Shown here one piece after another: positions 1-7,911 of a stretch of 64,000 nucleotides of DNA (positions are counted from its first letter, which is position 1; each line of letters starts with the position of its first letter). The stretch is from positions 124,001 through 188,000 of the forward strand of contig NZ_LN623539.1 of NCBI RefSeq assembly GCF_000826065.2. Reading direction: 5' to 3'. The DNA is from Tessaracoccus massiliensis. GTDB taxonomy: Bacteria > Actinomycetota > Actinomycetes > Propionibacteriales > Propionibacteriaceae. Made by a program: the position numbers and the translations under genes. The notes below the pieces were generated by a model. The model searched no databases. It saw only the letters and a list, made by a program, of their open reading frames with translations, and was not told where the DNA came from.

Positions 1-1327
1 CCAGTTCCAGGGGGCTGCCCACCAGGTTGCCCAGCTCCTCACGCGTGAGGCCGAGGCGTTCGTCGGAGGCGAGCCTGTCGAGCAGGTCGTTGGTGCGGGC
101 GCCCTTGCGCAGGTCCAGCGCGACGGCGACGGCGTGCTCCTTGATCGCCTCGTGCGCAGCCTCGCGGCCCACCCCCTTGCGGACGGCTGCCATCAGCACC
201 TTGGTGGTGGTCAGGAACGGCAGGTAGCGCTCCAACTCCGCCTCGATGACGGCGGGGAAGGCGCCGAAATCCGCCAGGACGGTCAGGAACGTCTCGAAGA
301 GCCCGTCGAGCGCGAAGAACGCATCCGGCAGCGCGACGCGGCGCACCACGGAGCAGGACACGTCGCCCTCGTTCCACTGGTCCCCGGCCAGTTCGCCGAC
401 CATGGACACATAGCCGCGCAGCACCACGGCCAGGCCGTTGACACGCTCGCAGGACCGGGTGTTCATCTTGTGCGGCATCGCCGAGGAGCCCACCTGCCCC
501 TCCTTGAACCCCTCCGTGACCAGCTCGATGCCGGCCATCAGGCGGATGGTGGTGGCCACGTTCGACGGCGCTGCGGCGATCTGCGCGAGGGCGGTCACCG
601 CGTCGTAATCCAGGGAGCGCGGGTAGACCTGCCCGGTGGAGGTGAACACCGCGGCGAACCCGAGCTCGTCGGCGATGCGCTGCTCCAGCTCCGCCAGCTT
701 CTCGGCGCTGCCGCCGAGGAGGTCGAGCATGTCCTGCGCCGTGCCGACGGGGCCCTTGATGCCACGGGCCGGGTATCGGCCGATGAGGTCGTCGAGGCGA
801 TCCAAGGCGACGAGCAGCTCGTCGGCCGCCGTCGCGAACCGCTTCCCGAGGGTGGTCAGCTGCGCGGCGACGTTGTGCGAGCGGCCCGTCAACGGCTGAT
901 CGGCGTACTGCGTGGCGAGGCGCGCCAACTCCGCCAGCGCGGCCACGACCCGCACCCGGATCACTCGCAGCGAGTCGAGCACCTGGAGCTGTTCGATGTT
1001 CTCCGTGAGGTCGCGCGACGTCATGCCCTTGTGGATGTGCTCGAACCCGGCGAGGTCGTTGAACTCCTCGATGCGGGCCTTCACGTCGTGCCTGGTGACC
1101 CGCTCACGCGCGTCGATCGACGCCAGATCGACCTGGTCGATGACGCGCTCATAGGCGGCGATCACCTCGTCGGCATCTGCGCCGCCGAAGTCGACGCCCA
1201 GGTCTCGCTGGGCGCGCAGCACGGCCAGCCACAGCTTCCGCTCGGAGATGATCTTGGCCTCGGGGGCCCAGATGTCGCGCATCTGCGTCGACGCGTAACG
1301 GTTGGCCAGCACATTGGGAACGCTCAT
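1..1327 (-). CDS. purB: Adenylosuccinate lyase, C-terminus cut by window edge
   Basis: PurB splits SAICAR to AICAR and adenylosuccinate to AMP, two fumarate-releasing steps of purine synthesis in the cytoplasm. The reverse-strand reading begins MSVPNVLANRYAS at 1327 and stays open to base 1, giving 442 codons; the family is about 470 residues, so roughly the last 30 are outside. The fumarase/aspartase superfamily signature is visible as GSSAMPHKMNTRSCER (the flexible catalytic-serine loop), and GMTSRDLTENIE and TGRSHNVAAQL match the other conserved blocks. MNTR replaces the commoner KxNP, which is usual for PurB. purD and purA lie further on in the window, but purB looks separately transcribed. 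Confidence 0.95.
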   Translation of the reverse strand, partial: MSVPNVLANRYASTQMRDIWAPEAKIISERKLWLAVLRAQRDLGVDFGGADADEVIAAYERVIDQVDLASIDARERVTRHDVKARIEEFNDLAGFEHIHKGMTSRDLTENIEQLQVLDSLRVIRVRVVAALAELARLATQYADQPLTGRSHNVAAQLTTLGKRFATAADELLVALDRLDDLIGRYPARGIKGPVGTAQDMLDLLGGSAEKLAELEQRIADELGFAAVFTSTGQVYPRSLDYDAVTALAQIAAAPSNVATTIRLMAGIELVTEGFKEGQVGSSAMPHKMNTRSCERVNGLAVVLRGYVSMVGELAGDQWNEGDVSCSVVRRVALPDAFFALDGLFETFLTVLADFGAFPAVIEAELERYLPFLTTTKVLMAAVRKGVGREAAHEAIKEHAVAVALDLRKGARTNDLLDRLASDERLGLTREELGNLVGSPLEL

Positions 1328-1428
1328 AGCTCCTAAGCCTATCCCCCTGTCTTCCCCGGCGGTCCTGCCGCTGCGCCAGTTTGGAACCACCGGCGCGGCC
1401 GGCGCCGGCGCATGCGCGAGGACCCACT

Positions 1429-1527
1429 GTGAGCGCGAGTCAGACCGCTTCGTGGTACTGGCCCCCGGCCTTCAACGACGCCAGGCAGTTGGTGGACTAC
1501 TACGAAACCGTCGGCATCCCCTGGTGA
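1429..1527 (+). CDS. Possible 32-residue small ORF in the purB-upstream gap
   Basis: A GTG-started frame of 32 codons encodes an aromatic-rich peptide starting MSASQTASWYWPP and ending VDYYETVGIPW. A GAGGA sequence sits about 6 bases before the GTG, which is a plausible ribosome binding site. Codon use is GC3-rich like the neighbours. It is divergent from purB and convergent with the hydratase gene at 1589. No family is recognised. It could be a genuine small protein, or the remnant of a longer gene, since a frameshift just before the stop would keep an open frame for about 25 codons. Low confidence. Confidence 0.25.
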   Translation: MSASQTASWYWPPAFNDARQLVDYYETVGIPW

Positions 1528-1588
1528 AACAGCTCCACCACGCAGGGCTCCAGCCACTCCCGTCCTCGGAACAGGACTCTGACGCGCG

Positions 1589-2449
1589 TCACTGAGCAGA
1601 CAACTCACCCACCAGGTGCGGCTTGCCGTCCTTGTTGACGACGGCGAACCGCCACTGGTCATCGCGGCGTTCGGCCGCGTAGCCCACCTTGCCGGGCAGG
1701 AGGATGGGCTTGGCGAACTGCACCTTGACCTCGTAGCCGTCGGGCAGTTGCCCGCCCAGCGCCGCGACGGCCCGGGCATGCGTCCACATGCCGTGGATGA
1801 TGGGCCGCGGGAAGCCGAACAGCTTGGCGGTGAGCGGATACAGGTGGATGGGGTTCGAGTCTCCGGAGACCTTCGCGTACTGACGCCCCAGATCCGGCGC
1901 GAGGCGCCACTGCTGAGACGGCGGCACCTCGGGCGCCGACAGCCGCACCGCAGCGGCAGGTTCGCCCGGCACCTTCGCCCCGGTGGCCAGGTAGTTCGAC
2001 GAACCACTCCAGACGAGGTCGTCACCGGAATGGATCTCGCCCACCATGTCGAAGACCGCGCCCTTCGCATGGGGTTGCAGATTCTCGGCCCGCACGGCCA
2101 TCCGCAGCTTCTCCCCCACCCGCACGGGGCGGTGGAGCCGCATGGTGTTGGTGACGTGCACCAGGCCGGCCAGCGAGAACGGGAAGTCCTCCTCGGCCAT
2201 CAGCGCGGCCTGCAGCGGGAAGGTCTGCACGTGCAGCCAGGTGGCGGGCACCTCGTCGCGCAGGGTGAACCCCGTCACCTTGCAGTAGTCGGCCAGCCGG
2301 CCGATGTCCTGCTGCTGGTCCATGATCAACAGGGACCGGTTCGGCAGCTCGGCCCTGCGCCCCTTCTTCGTCACCGCGCCGCTGAGCGCCTTGACCAGCA
2401 GCTTGTTGACGTCGGGCATCGTGCGTAGTTCAACCACGTCGCGGCTCAT
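1589..2449 (-). CDS. MaoC-family (R)-3-hydroxyacyl-thioester dehydratase, HtdX-like
   Basis: This 286-residue protein resembles the two-hotdog MaoC hydratases of actinobacteria such as mycobacterial HtdX, which interconvert (R)-3-hydroxyacyl and trans-2-enoyl thioesters. The hydratase-2 signature is in the C-terminal half: YAKVSGDSNPIHLYPLTAK, with the catalytic Asp and His of D-x-N-P-I-H, followed by the helix FPRPIIHGMWTHAR. The N-terminal half is the degenerate hotdog typical of double-hotdog members. It is the last gene of a reverse-strand operon thiolase-fabG-hydratase, starting 3 bases after the fabG stop. Gene order matches the Mycobacterium Rv0241c-Rv0243 locus. The physiological chain length cannot be read from sequence. 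Confidence 0.85.
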   Translation of the reverse strand: MSRDVVELRTMPDVNKLLVKALSGAVTKKGRRAELPNRSLLIMDQQQDIGRLADYCKVTGFTLRDEVPATWLHVQTFPLQAALMAEEDFPFSLAGLVHVTNTMRLHRPVRVGEKLRMAVRAENLQPHAKGAVFDMVGEIHSGDDLVWSGSSNYLATGAKVPGEPAAAVRLSAPEVPPSQQWRLAPDLGRQYAKVSGDSNPIHLYPLTAKLFGFPRPIIHGMWTHARAVAALGGQLPDGYEVKVQFAKPILLPGKVGYAAERRDDQWRFAVVNKDGKPHLVGELSAQ

Positions 2450-2452
2450 CTC

Positions 2453-3847
2453 TCACGCCCCCACGAGGTTCTGGCCGCACACGCGGATCACCTGACCGTC
2501 GACGCCGCCGGAGGCAGGGTCGCACAGGTACGCGAGGGTCTCCGCCACGTCGACGGGGTTGCCTCCCTGGCTGAGCGAATTGGTGCGTCGGAAGATCTCG
2601 CGCTGCACGAACGGGATGGCCGCGGTCATCTCGGTCTCGATGAACCCGGGCGCCACCGCATTGGTGGTGATCGGCCGGTCGGCCAGTTCGTCGCGCATGG
2701 CCCACACCAGGCCCATCACGCCGGCCTTGGAGGCGGCGTAGTTGGTCTGGCCCTTGTTGCCCGCCACGCCGGAGGTCGACGCGATGCCGACGATGCGCGC
2801 CTCGTCGCCGAAGCCGCCGGGCACGTCGTTGCCGAGCAGGTAGTCGTTGATCCGGATCTCGGCGGCGAGGTTGACGTCGAGCACGGAGCCCCACAGCTTC
2901 TCGTCCAGGTTGGCCAGCATCCGGTCACGCGTGATGCCCGCGTTGTGCACGATCGCCCAGATACGCGCGTCCGCGCCGTGCACACGTGCGATGTGCGCCG
3001 CGATGCGCTCGGCGGCGTCCGTCGCGGTGATGTCGAGTTGCAGCGCGGAGCCCTTGATCTCGTTGGCCACCTTGGCCAACGCGTCCCCGGCGGCGGGGAT
3101 GTCGACGGCGACCACCTGCGCGCCGTCGCGTGCGAACGTCCTGGCGATGGCGGCGCCGATGCCTCGTGCGGCGCCGGTGACCACCACGACGCGGCCGTCG
3201 AACGGCGTGTCGGTGAGCTCGTGGGTGATTTTTGCAGGGCCCACGCGCCAGGTCTGGCCGGAGACGAACGCGGAGCGTCCCTCCAGCAGGAACGACAGCG
3301 TGGAGGCCAGATCCGAGGCTCCGGCCCCGCCGTGCACGAAGACGAGGTTCGACGTGGAGCCGGCCCGCAGTTCCTTGCCGACGGTGCGGTTGATGCCGTC
3401 GAGCCCCTGCGCCACGGCCTTGGCCTCCAGGCCCTCCACCTCGGAGGCGTCGGTGGCCAGGATGACGATGCGGCCGGAGGGCTCGAGCCCGCGCATCACG
3501 GGGCGCAGCAACTGGCGCACACCCTCGAGCTGCGCGATCTCGCGCACGCCGGTGGCGTCGATGACGATGGCGCCGGGCTTCTGCTGGTAGCGCGGCGGCT
3601 GGGCGCGACCCTTGTCGTCCTTGGTGCGGTTCTCGGCCACGTCCAGCAGCGGCTGGCCGGGTGTGATGCCCAGCAGGGAGAGGGTCTCGCGGGCGAGACC
3701 TCCGCCGTCGAGCTTACCCAGCACAACGGGCCCGGTGGGCGTGGTGCGCCCGCGCCGCAGCCGCGGCGGCTCGGACAGGCCCAGCTTCTTGGCGACGAAC
3801 TTGCCGGCGGGGGTGCCGTAGATCATTACGAGTGCGTCCATGCTCAT
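2453..3847 (-). CDS. High-molecular-weight 3-oxoacyl-ACP/CoA reductase, FabG4-like
   Basis: 464 residues, about twice the length of ordinary FabG, as in mycobacterial FabG4. Residues about 1-210 form the Rossmann-like domain without a cofactor motif; residues about 215-464 are a complete short-chain dehydrogenase. Visible there: the cofactor loop TGAARGIG, HNAG, the catalytic Ser in IASTSG, and the YxxxK pair in NYAASKAG. It should reduce 3-oxoacyl thioesters to (R)-3-hydroxyacyl thioesters, feeding the MaoC protein encoded next. Its ATG overlaps the thiolase stop in an ATGA, which indicates translational coupling. FabG4 is known to prefer NADH; that this copy does too is inference. Confidence 0.9.
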   Translation of the reverse strand: MSMDALVMIYGTPAGKFVAKKLGLSEPPRLRRGRTTPTGPVVLGKLDGGGLARETLSLLGITPGQPLLDVAENRTKDDKGRAQPPRYQQKPGAIVIDATGVREIAQLEGVRQLLRPVMRGLEPSGRIVILATDASEVEGLEAKAVAQGLDGINRTVGKELRAGSTSNLVFVHGGAGASDLASTLSFLLEGRSAFVSGQTWRVGPAKITHELTDTPFDGRVVVVTGAARGIGAAIARTFARDGAQVVAVDIPAAGDALAKVANEIKGSALQLDITATDAAERIAAHIARVHGADARIWAIVHNAGITRDRMLANLDEKLWGSVLDVNLAAEIRINDYLLGNDVPGGFGDEARIVGIASTSGVAGNKGQTNYAASKAGVMGLVWAMRDELADRPITTNAVAPGFIETEMTAAIPFVQREIFRRTNSLSQGGNPVDVAETLAYLCDPASGGVDGQVIRVCGQNLVGA

Positions 3848-5085
3848 GCCTCCAGAATTGCGACGATGCCCTGGCCACCGGCCGCGCAGATCGAGATGAG
3901 GCCGCGCGAACCCGGCCCCTTCTCCGCGAGCATCTTGGCCAGCGACGCGGCGATGCGGCCGCCGGTGGCGGCGAACGGGTGGCCCGCGGCCAGCGACGAG
4001 CCCTTGACGTTGAGCTTGGCGCGGTCGACCGTGCCCAGGCCCTGGTCCTCGAGGGACTTCAGCGTGGCGAGCACCGTCGAGGCGAAGGCCTCGTGGAACT
4101 CGTAGAAGTCGAAGTCCTGCAGCGTCAGAGCGTTGCGCTCCAACAACTCCGGCACGGCACGCGCGGGCGCCATGAGGAGGTCTTCGGAGCCGGTGACGTA
4201 ATCCGACGCGGCGACCTGTGCGTCGACCACCTTGGCCAGCACGGGCCAGCCCTTGGCGCGGGCGTGCTCCTCTTCGGCGAGCAGCACCAGAGCGGCGCCG
4301 TCGGTCAGCGCGGTGGAGTTACCGGCGGTCATGGTGGGGTTGTCCTTGCCGAAGACGGTGCGCAGCTTGCCGAGTGCCTCCATCGTGGTCTCGGGGCGCA
4401 GGATGCCGTCCTTGGCCACCCTCAGGTACGGGGTGACCAGGTCGTCGAAGAAACCCTCGTCCCAGGCGCCGGCGAGGCGGCGGTGCGACTCGTAGGCCAG
4501 TTCGTCCTGCTCCTCGCGGGTCACCCCCCACTTCTTGGTGGTCAGCGCCTGCGACTCGCCCATGCTCAGCCCGGTGCGGGACTCGACGACACCCGGGGGG
4601 ACCGGCATGAGGTCAGCGGGGAGGATCCTGCTGATCGCGGCGAGCTTGTCCGGCAGCGACCGGGCGCGGTTGAGCTTGAGCAGCGCCTTGCGCAGGGGCT
4701 CGGTCACGACGATGGGGGCGTCCGACGCGGAGTCGACGCCGCCTGCGATCGCGACGTCGGCCTGCCCCAGGCGGATCTTGTTGGAGGCGTAGACCACGGA
4801 TTCCAGGCCGGTGGCACAGGCCTGCTGCAGGTCGCAGGCGGGGGTCAGGGGCGACAGGGAGGAGCCCAGCACGGCCTCGCGCGTGAGGTTGAAGTCTCGC
4901 GTGTGCTTGAGGACTGCGCCGGCCACCACCTCGTCGACCTTCTGGCCGGCGAGCCCGAAGCGGGCGACGAGCCCGTCGAGCGCCGCCGTGAGCAGGTCCT
5001 GTGCGGATGCGGCGGCGTACGTTCCGCCGGCCTTGACGAAGGGGGTGCGGTTGCCACCGACCACCACTGCGTTGCGTGGGTTCAT
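3844..5085 (-). CDS. Acetyl-CoA C-acyltransferase (thiolase), FadA2/FadI-like
   Basis: A 413-residue type II thiolase condensing or cleaving 3-oxoacyl-CoA. The nucleophilic Cys is in QQACATGLESV, the His block appears as EFHEAFAS, the GHPFAATGGR loop follows, and the second catalytic Cys lies in CAAGGQG near the C-terminus. The start at 5085 (MNPRNAVVVGG) is chosen because GGAGGA sits 9 bases upstream; an in-frame ATG 36 bases earlier lacks such a site. First gene of the thiolase-fabG-MaoC operon, transcribed away from a TetR regulator across an 83-base gap that contains an inverted repeat. The HEAFA variant in place of NEAFA fits the fatty-acid trifunctional-type thiolases. Confidence 0.92.
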   Translation of the reverse strand: MNPRNAVVVGGNRTPFVKAGGTYAAASAQDLLTAALDGLVARFGLAGQKVDEVVAGAVLKHTRDFNLTREAVLGSSLSPLTPACDLQQACATGLESVVYASNKIRLGQADVAIAGGVDSASDAPIVVTEPLRKALLKLNRARSLPDKLAAISRILPADLMPVPPGVVESRTGLSMGESQALTTKKWGVTREEQDELAYESHRRLAGAWDEGFFDDLVTPYLRVAKDGILRPETTMEALGKLRTVFGKDNPTMTAGNSTALTDGAALVLLAEEEHARAKGWPVLAKVVDAQVAASDYVTGSEDLLMAPARAVPELLERNALTLQDFDFYEFHEAFASTVLATLKSLEDQGLGTVDRAKLNVKGSSLAAGHPFAATGGRIAASLAKMLAEKGPGSRGLISICAAGGQGIVAILEA

Positions 5086-5130
5086 GTTGAGGATTCCTCC
5101 GGACGTTCTGGTCAGGTTCACAAGTTATCT

Positions 5131-5167
5131 GTATCCGAGGGTAGCAGGTACGAGTAGTTTCGGATAC
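5131..5167. promoter_or_regulatory. Inverted repeat in divergent thiolase/TetR promoter, candidate operator
   Basis: GTATCCGA (5131-5138) is repeated as its exact reverse complement TCGGATAC (5160-5167), 21 bases apart, in the only non-coding space between the divergent thiolase and TetR genes. TetR proteins usually repress their divergent neighbours by binding such dyads, so this is a candidate operator. The wide spacing could mean two half sites for a pair of dimers rather than one palindrome. Binding by the adjacent TetR is inference. Confidence 0.5.
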
Positions 5168-5168
5168 T

Positions 5169-5813
5169 GTGAGTTACATGAACAATGCTGAGCCGGTCGC
5201 CGACGGGCGGGCCACGCGCTGGGAGAAACACAACACCCAGCGCCGCCGCGCGCTCGTAGAAGGCGCGGTCAAGGCGATCCGCCAGCACGGCCCCGGCGTC
5301 GGGATGGATGAGATCGCAGCCATGTCCGGCACGTCGAAGACCGTGCTGTACCGCCACTTCGGAGACAAGGCGGGGCTGTACCAGGCCGTCATCGACTCGG
5401 TGCACGACTTCATCCTGCGCAAACTCCCCCTCGACGACGCCGAGCACCTCGACCCGGTGGAACTGGTCTCGACGGTGGCCGACGCCTACCTCGCCGTCGT
5501 GGAACGGGACCGCAACCTGTACTTCTTCGTCGCCTCGCGCCCCACGGGCGAGACGCCCACATCAGATCCGGTGGGCTACATCACCACCCGGATCGGGGAC
5601 CGGGTGGCTGAGGCCATGAAGGCCTGGCTCCGCAGGGAGGGGCTCAGCGAGGACCCCGCCAACATCTGGGCGCACGGCGCCGTCGGCTACATCTGGGCGG
5701 TCGCGGACCGGTGGATCGTCACCAACCTGCGCCGCCCGCGTGCCGATGTCGTGGCCTACATCAACCAGTTTTTCGCACCAGCTTTCACCGCACAGAAGAA
5801 CACAAAGGAGTGA
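5169..5813 (+). CDS. TetR-family regulator of the adjacent fatty-acid genes
   Basis: 214 residues. The N-terminal helix-turn-helix is clear: RRALVEGAVKAIRQHG, then GMDEIAAMSGTSKTVLYRHF with the typical tyrosine-containing recognition helix (residues about 25-70). The C-terminal part (75-214) is a TetR ligand domain of helical, aromatic-rich sequence. It is divergent from the thiolase operon and its stop overlaps the ribosome binding site of the acyl-CoA dehydrogenase gene, so it is probably co-transcribed with that gene. The GTG start at 5169 lies beside the inverted repeat at 5131-5167; an ATG at 5178 is an alternative. An acyl-CoA ligand is a reasonable guess from context only. Confidence 0.88.
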   Translation: MSYMNNAEPVADGRATRWEKHNTQRRRALVEGAVKAIRQHGPGVGMDEIAAMSGTSKTVLYRHFGDKAGLYQAVIDSVHDFILRKLPLDDAEHLDPVELVSTVADAYLAVVERDRNLYFFVASRPTGETPTSDPVGYITTRIGDRVAEAMKAWLRREGLSEDPANIWAHGAVGYIWAVADRWIVTNLRRPRADVVAYINQFFAPAFTAQKNTKE

Positions 5814-5821
5814 CACCGCAC

Positions 5822-7747
5822 ATGACCATCACCCCCACCGGCGAAGGGCTACGCCGCGCACTGGACGGCCCGTTCCATGACCTCAAGCAGCGCTGGCGCA
5901 CCGAGATCAGCGCCGACGACGTCGTGCGCGACACTGCGCTGTCCATGGAAGAGGCCCGCGAATGGACCCTCGACCGCATCAAGCGCCTCGCCAGCCGCGA
6001 GTTCGTCACCGCGGGCTTCCCGGCCGCGCAGGGCGGCACCGGATCGTCGGCCGAATCCGTGGCGAACTTCGAGATGATGGCCATGGGTGACCTGTCGCTG
6101 ACCATCAAATCCGGCGTGCAGCACGGGCTTTTCGGCGGCGCCATCACCAACCTCGGCACCGCCAGCCACCACGAGCGGTTCCTCCCCGGCGCGATCGACG
6201 TGTCGCTGCCGGGCTGCTTCGCCATGACCGAACTGGGCCACGGCTCCGACGTGCAGTCCATCGAGACGTCGATCACCTGGGACCCGGAGACCGCCGAGTT
6301 CGTCGTCCACTCCCCCAGCCCGACGGCGGCGAAGGCCTACATCGGCAACGCCGCCCGCGACGGCCGTATGGCCGCGGTCTTCGGCCAGCTGTGGGTCGAC
6401 GACGAGCACCACGGCGTGCACGTGGCGTTGGTGCCCATCCGCGACGAGCAGGGCAACCCCATGCCGGGTGTGACCATCGGGGACCACGGCCACAAGGGCG
6501 GCCTGCTGGGGGTTGACAACGGCACCATCTCGTTCGAGCACGTGCGCGTCCCGCGCGACATGCTGCTGGACCGCTACGGCGGCGTGGGTGAGGACGGCAA
6601 ATACCACTCGAAGATCGAATCGATCAACGCACGCTTCTTCACCATGCTCGGCACGCTGGTGCGGGGCCGTATCTGCGTGGGCGGCGGCGCCGCGTCGGCC
6701 GCCCGTAAGGCACTGAGCGTCTCGGTCAACTACGCCGACCGTCGCCGCCAGTTCCGCCAGCCGGGCCTAGGCGAGGAGATCCTGCTGCTGGACTACCTGC
6801 AGCACCAGCGCAGGCTGCTGCCCAACGTCGCCCGGGCGTACGCGTTCGGCTTCGCGCAGAACGAGATCGCGCTGCAACTGCAGCGCATCATCGACGCGGA
6901 CGGCTCGGATCCGCAGGCCGCCCGCGAGCTGGAGACCCGCGCGGCGGGCATGAAGTCAGCCATCACCCGCTGGGCCAACGACACGCTCCAGGAGTGCCGC
7001 GAGGCCTGCGGCGGTGCCGGCTACATGTCGGACAACGGCATCACGCTGTCGCGCCAGGACGCGGACATCTTCGCCACGTTCGAGGGCGACAACACCGTGC
7101 TGATGCAGCTGGTGGCCAAGGCGCTGCTGCTGGACTACAAGTCCACGTGGGGCGACATGGATCTGCGCGGCACCGCGCAGAAGACCGCCAAACTGCTGGG
7201 CGGGCGGTTCCTGGAGCGGACGACGGCCCGCTCGGTCATCGACCGCCTGGTGTCGACGGCGAACCGCAAGTCCGAAGCGGATCAGCTCCGGGCCCGCGGC
7301 TGGCACGTGCAGATGTTCGAGTACCGCGAGCAGCACATCGTCGAAGGCTTGGCGCAGCGGATGCGCGCCGCGAGCAAGGAGAAGTCCTTCGAGGCGATCA
7401 ACGCCTGCCAGCCGCACATGATCGAGGCGGCCAAGGCGCACGTCGACCGCGTGGTGCTCGAGGCCTTCATCGAGGGCATCGAGGAATGCACAGACGACTA
7501 CGTCAAGGCCATCCTCATCAAACTCTGCGACCTCTACGCGTTGACCACCATCGAGGCCAACCGGGCCTGGTTCCTGGAGCACGAGGTGTTCGACGCGCGG
7601 CGCAGCAAGTCGATCACGTCCGCCGTCGACGAGCTGTGCGGCGAGTTGCGCCAGCACTCGCGGGCGCTGGCCGAGGGCCTGGGAGTGCCGCAGGAGTGGA
7701 CCATCCACCCCCGCACCGCCGTCCCGCCTTTGATCCCCGCCCCTTGA
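5822..7747 (+). CDS. Acyl-CoA dehydrogenase, FadE5-like with acyl-CoA-oxidase-type fold
   Basis: A 641-residue flavoprotein that should oxidise acyl-CoA to trans-2-enoyl-CoA. The FAD/substrate motif CFAMTELGHGSDV (about 140-152) and the catalytic-glutamate region ATFEGDNTVLMQ (about 415-426) are present, as is ECREACGGAGYMS. The length and a C-terminal extension of about 180 residues after the dehydrogenase core are those of acyl-CoA oxidases and of mycobacterial FadE5. The ATG at 5822 follows AAAGGAG by about 10 bases, and that site overlaps the TetR stop. Together with the divergent thiolase, FabG4-like and MaoC genes it makes a near-complete beta-oxidation or chain-remodelling set. Electron acceptor (ETF or oxygen) cannot be decided; no catalase is nearby. 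Confidence 0.9.
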   Translation: MTITPTGEGLRRALDGPFHDLKQRWRTEISADDVVRDTALSMEEAREWTLDRIKRLASREFVTAGFPAAQGGTGSSAESVANFEMMAMGDLSLTIKSGVQHGLFGGAITNLGTASHHERFLPGAIDVSLPGCFAMTELGHGSDVQSIETSITWDPETAEFVVHSPSPTAAKAYIGNAARDGRMAAVFGQLWVDDEHHGVHVALVPIRDEQGNPMPGVTIGDHGHKGGLLGVDNGTISFEHVRVPRDMLLDRYGGVGEDGKYHSKIESINARFFTMLGTLVRGRICVGGGAASAARKALSVSVNYADRRRQFRQPGLGEEILLLDYLQHQRRLLPNVARAYAFGFAQNEIALQLQRIIDADGSDPQAARELETRAAGMKSAITRWANDTLQECREACGGAGYMSDNGITLSRQDADIFATFEGDNTVLMQLVAKALLLDYKSTWGDMDLRGTAQKTAKLLGGRFLERTTARSVIDRLVSTANRKSEADQLRARGWHVQMFEYREQHIVEGLAQRMRAASKEKSFEAINACQPHMIEAAKAHVDRVVLEAFIEGIEECTDDYVKAILIKLCDLYALTTIEANRAWFLEHEVFDARRSKSITSAVDELCGELRQHSRALAEGLGVPQEWTIHPRTAVPPLIPAP

Positions 7748-7911
7748 GCGGCACGAGGGGCTGCGGAGGGTGCAAATCAGCACTGTCAGACCTCGCGATG
7801 CGCTGCCCCTCCTATCCCACATACATGAACGGAAAGGGAACGGAGTTCACCTCGTCACTGCACCTTGGCTTTCTTGGCGGGGCCGCTCAATAGGGTTTAG
7901 GCTCTCTGACC
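7748..7911. other. Gap between fatty-acid genes and glycan island
   Basis: 164 bases between the acyl-CoA dehydrogenase stop and the dehydratase start. Base composition becomes less GC-rich here and stays so through the glycan cluster. It presumably holds the promoter of the first glycan gene, but no convincing -35/-10 pair was found. A 22-codon ATG frame (about 7824-7893) has no visible support as a gene. Confidence 0.4.

Noticed and set aside
1845-1870. GGTTCGAGTCTCC resembling a tRNA T-arm
   Set aside because: It lies inside the MaoC gene (antisense to the conserved D-x-N-P-I-H motif), and no acceptor stem or anticodon arm could be folded around it.
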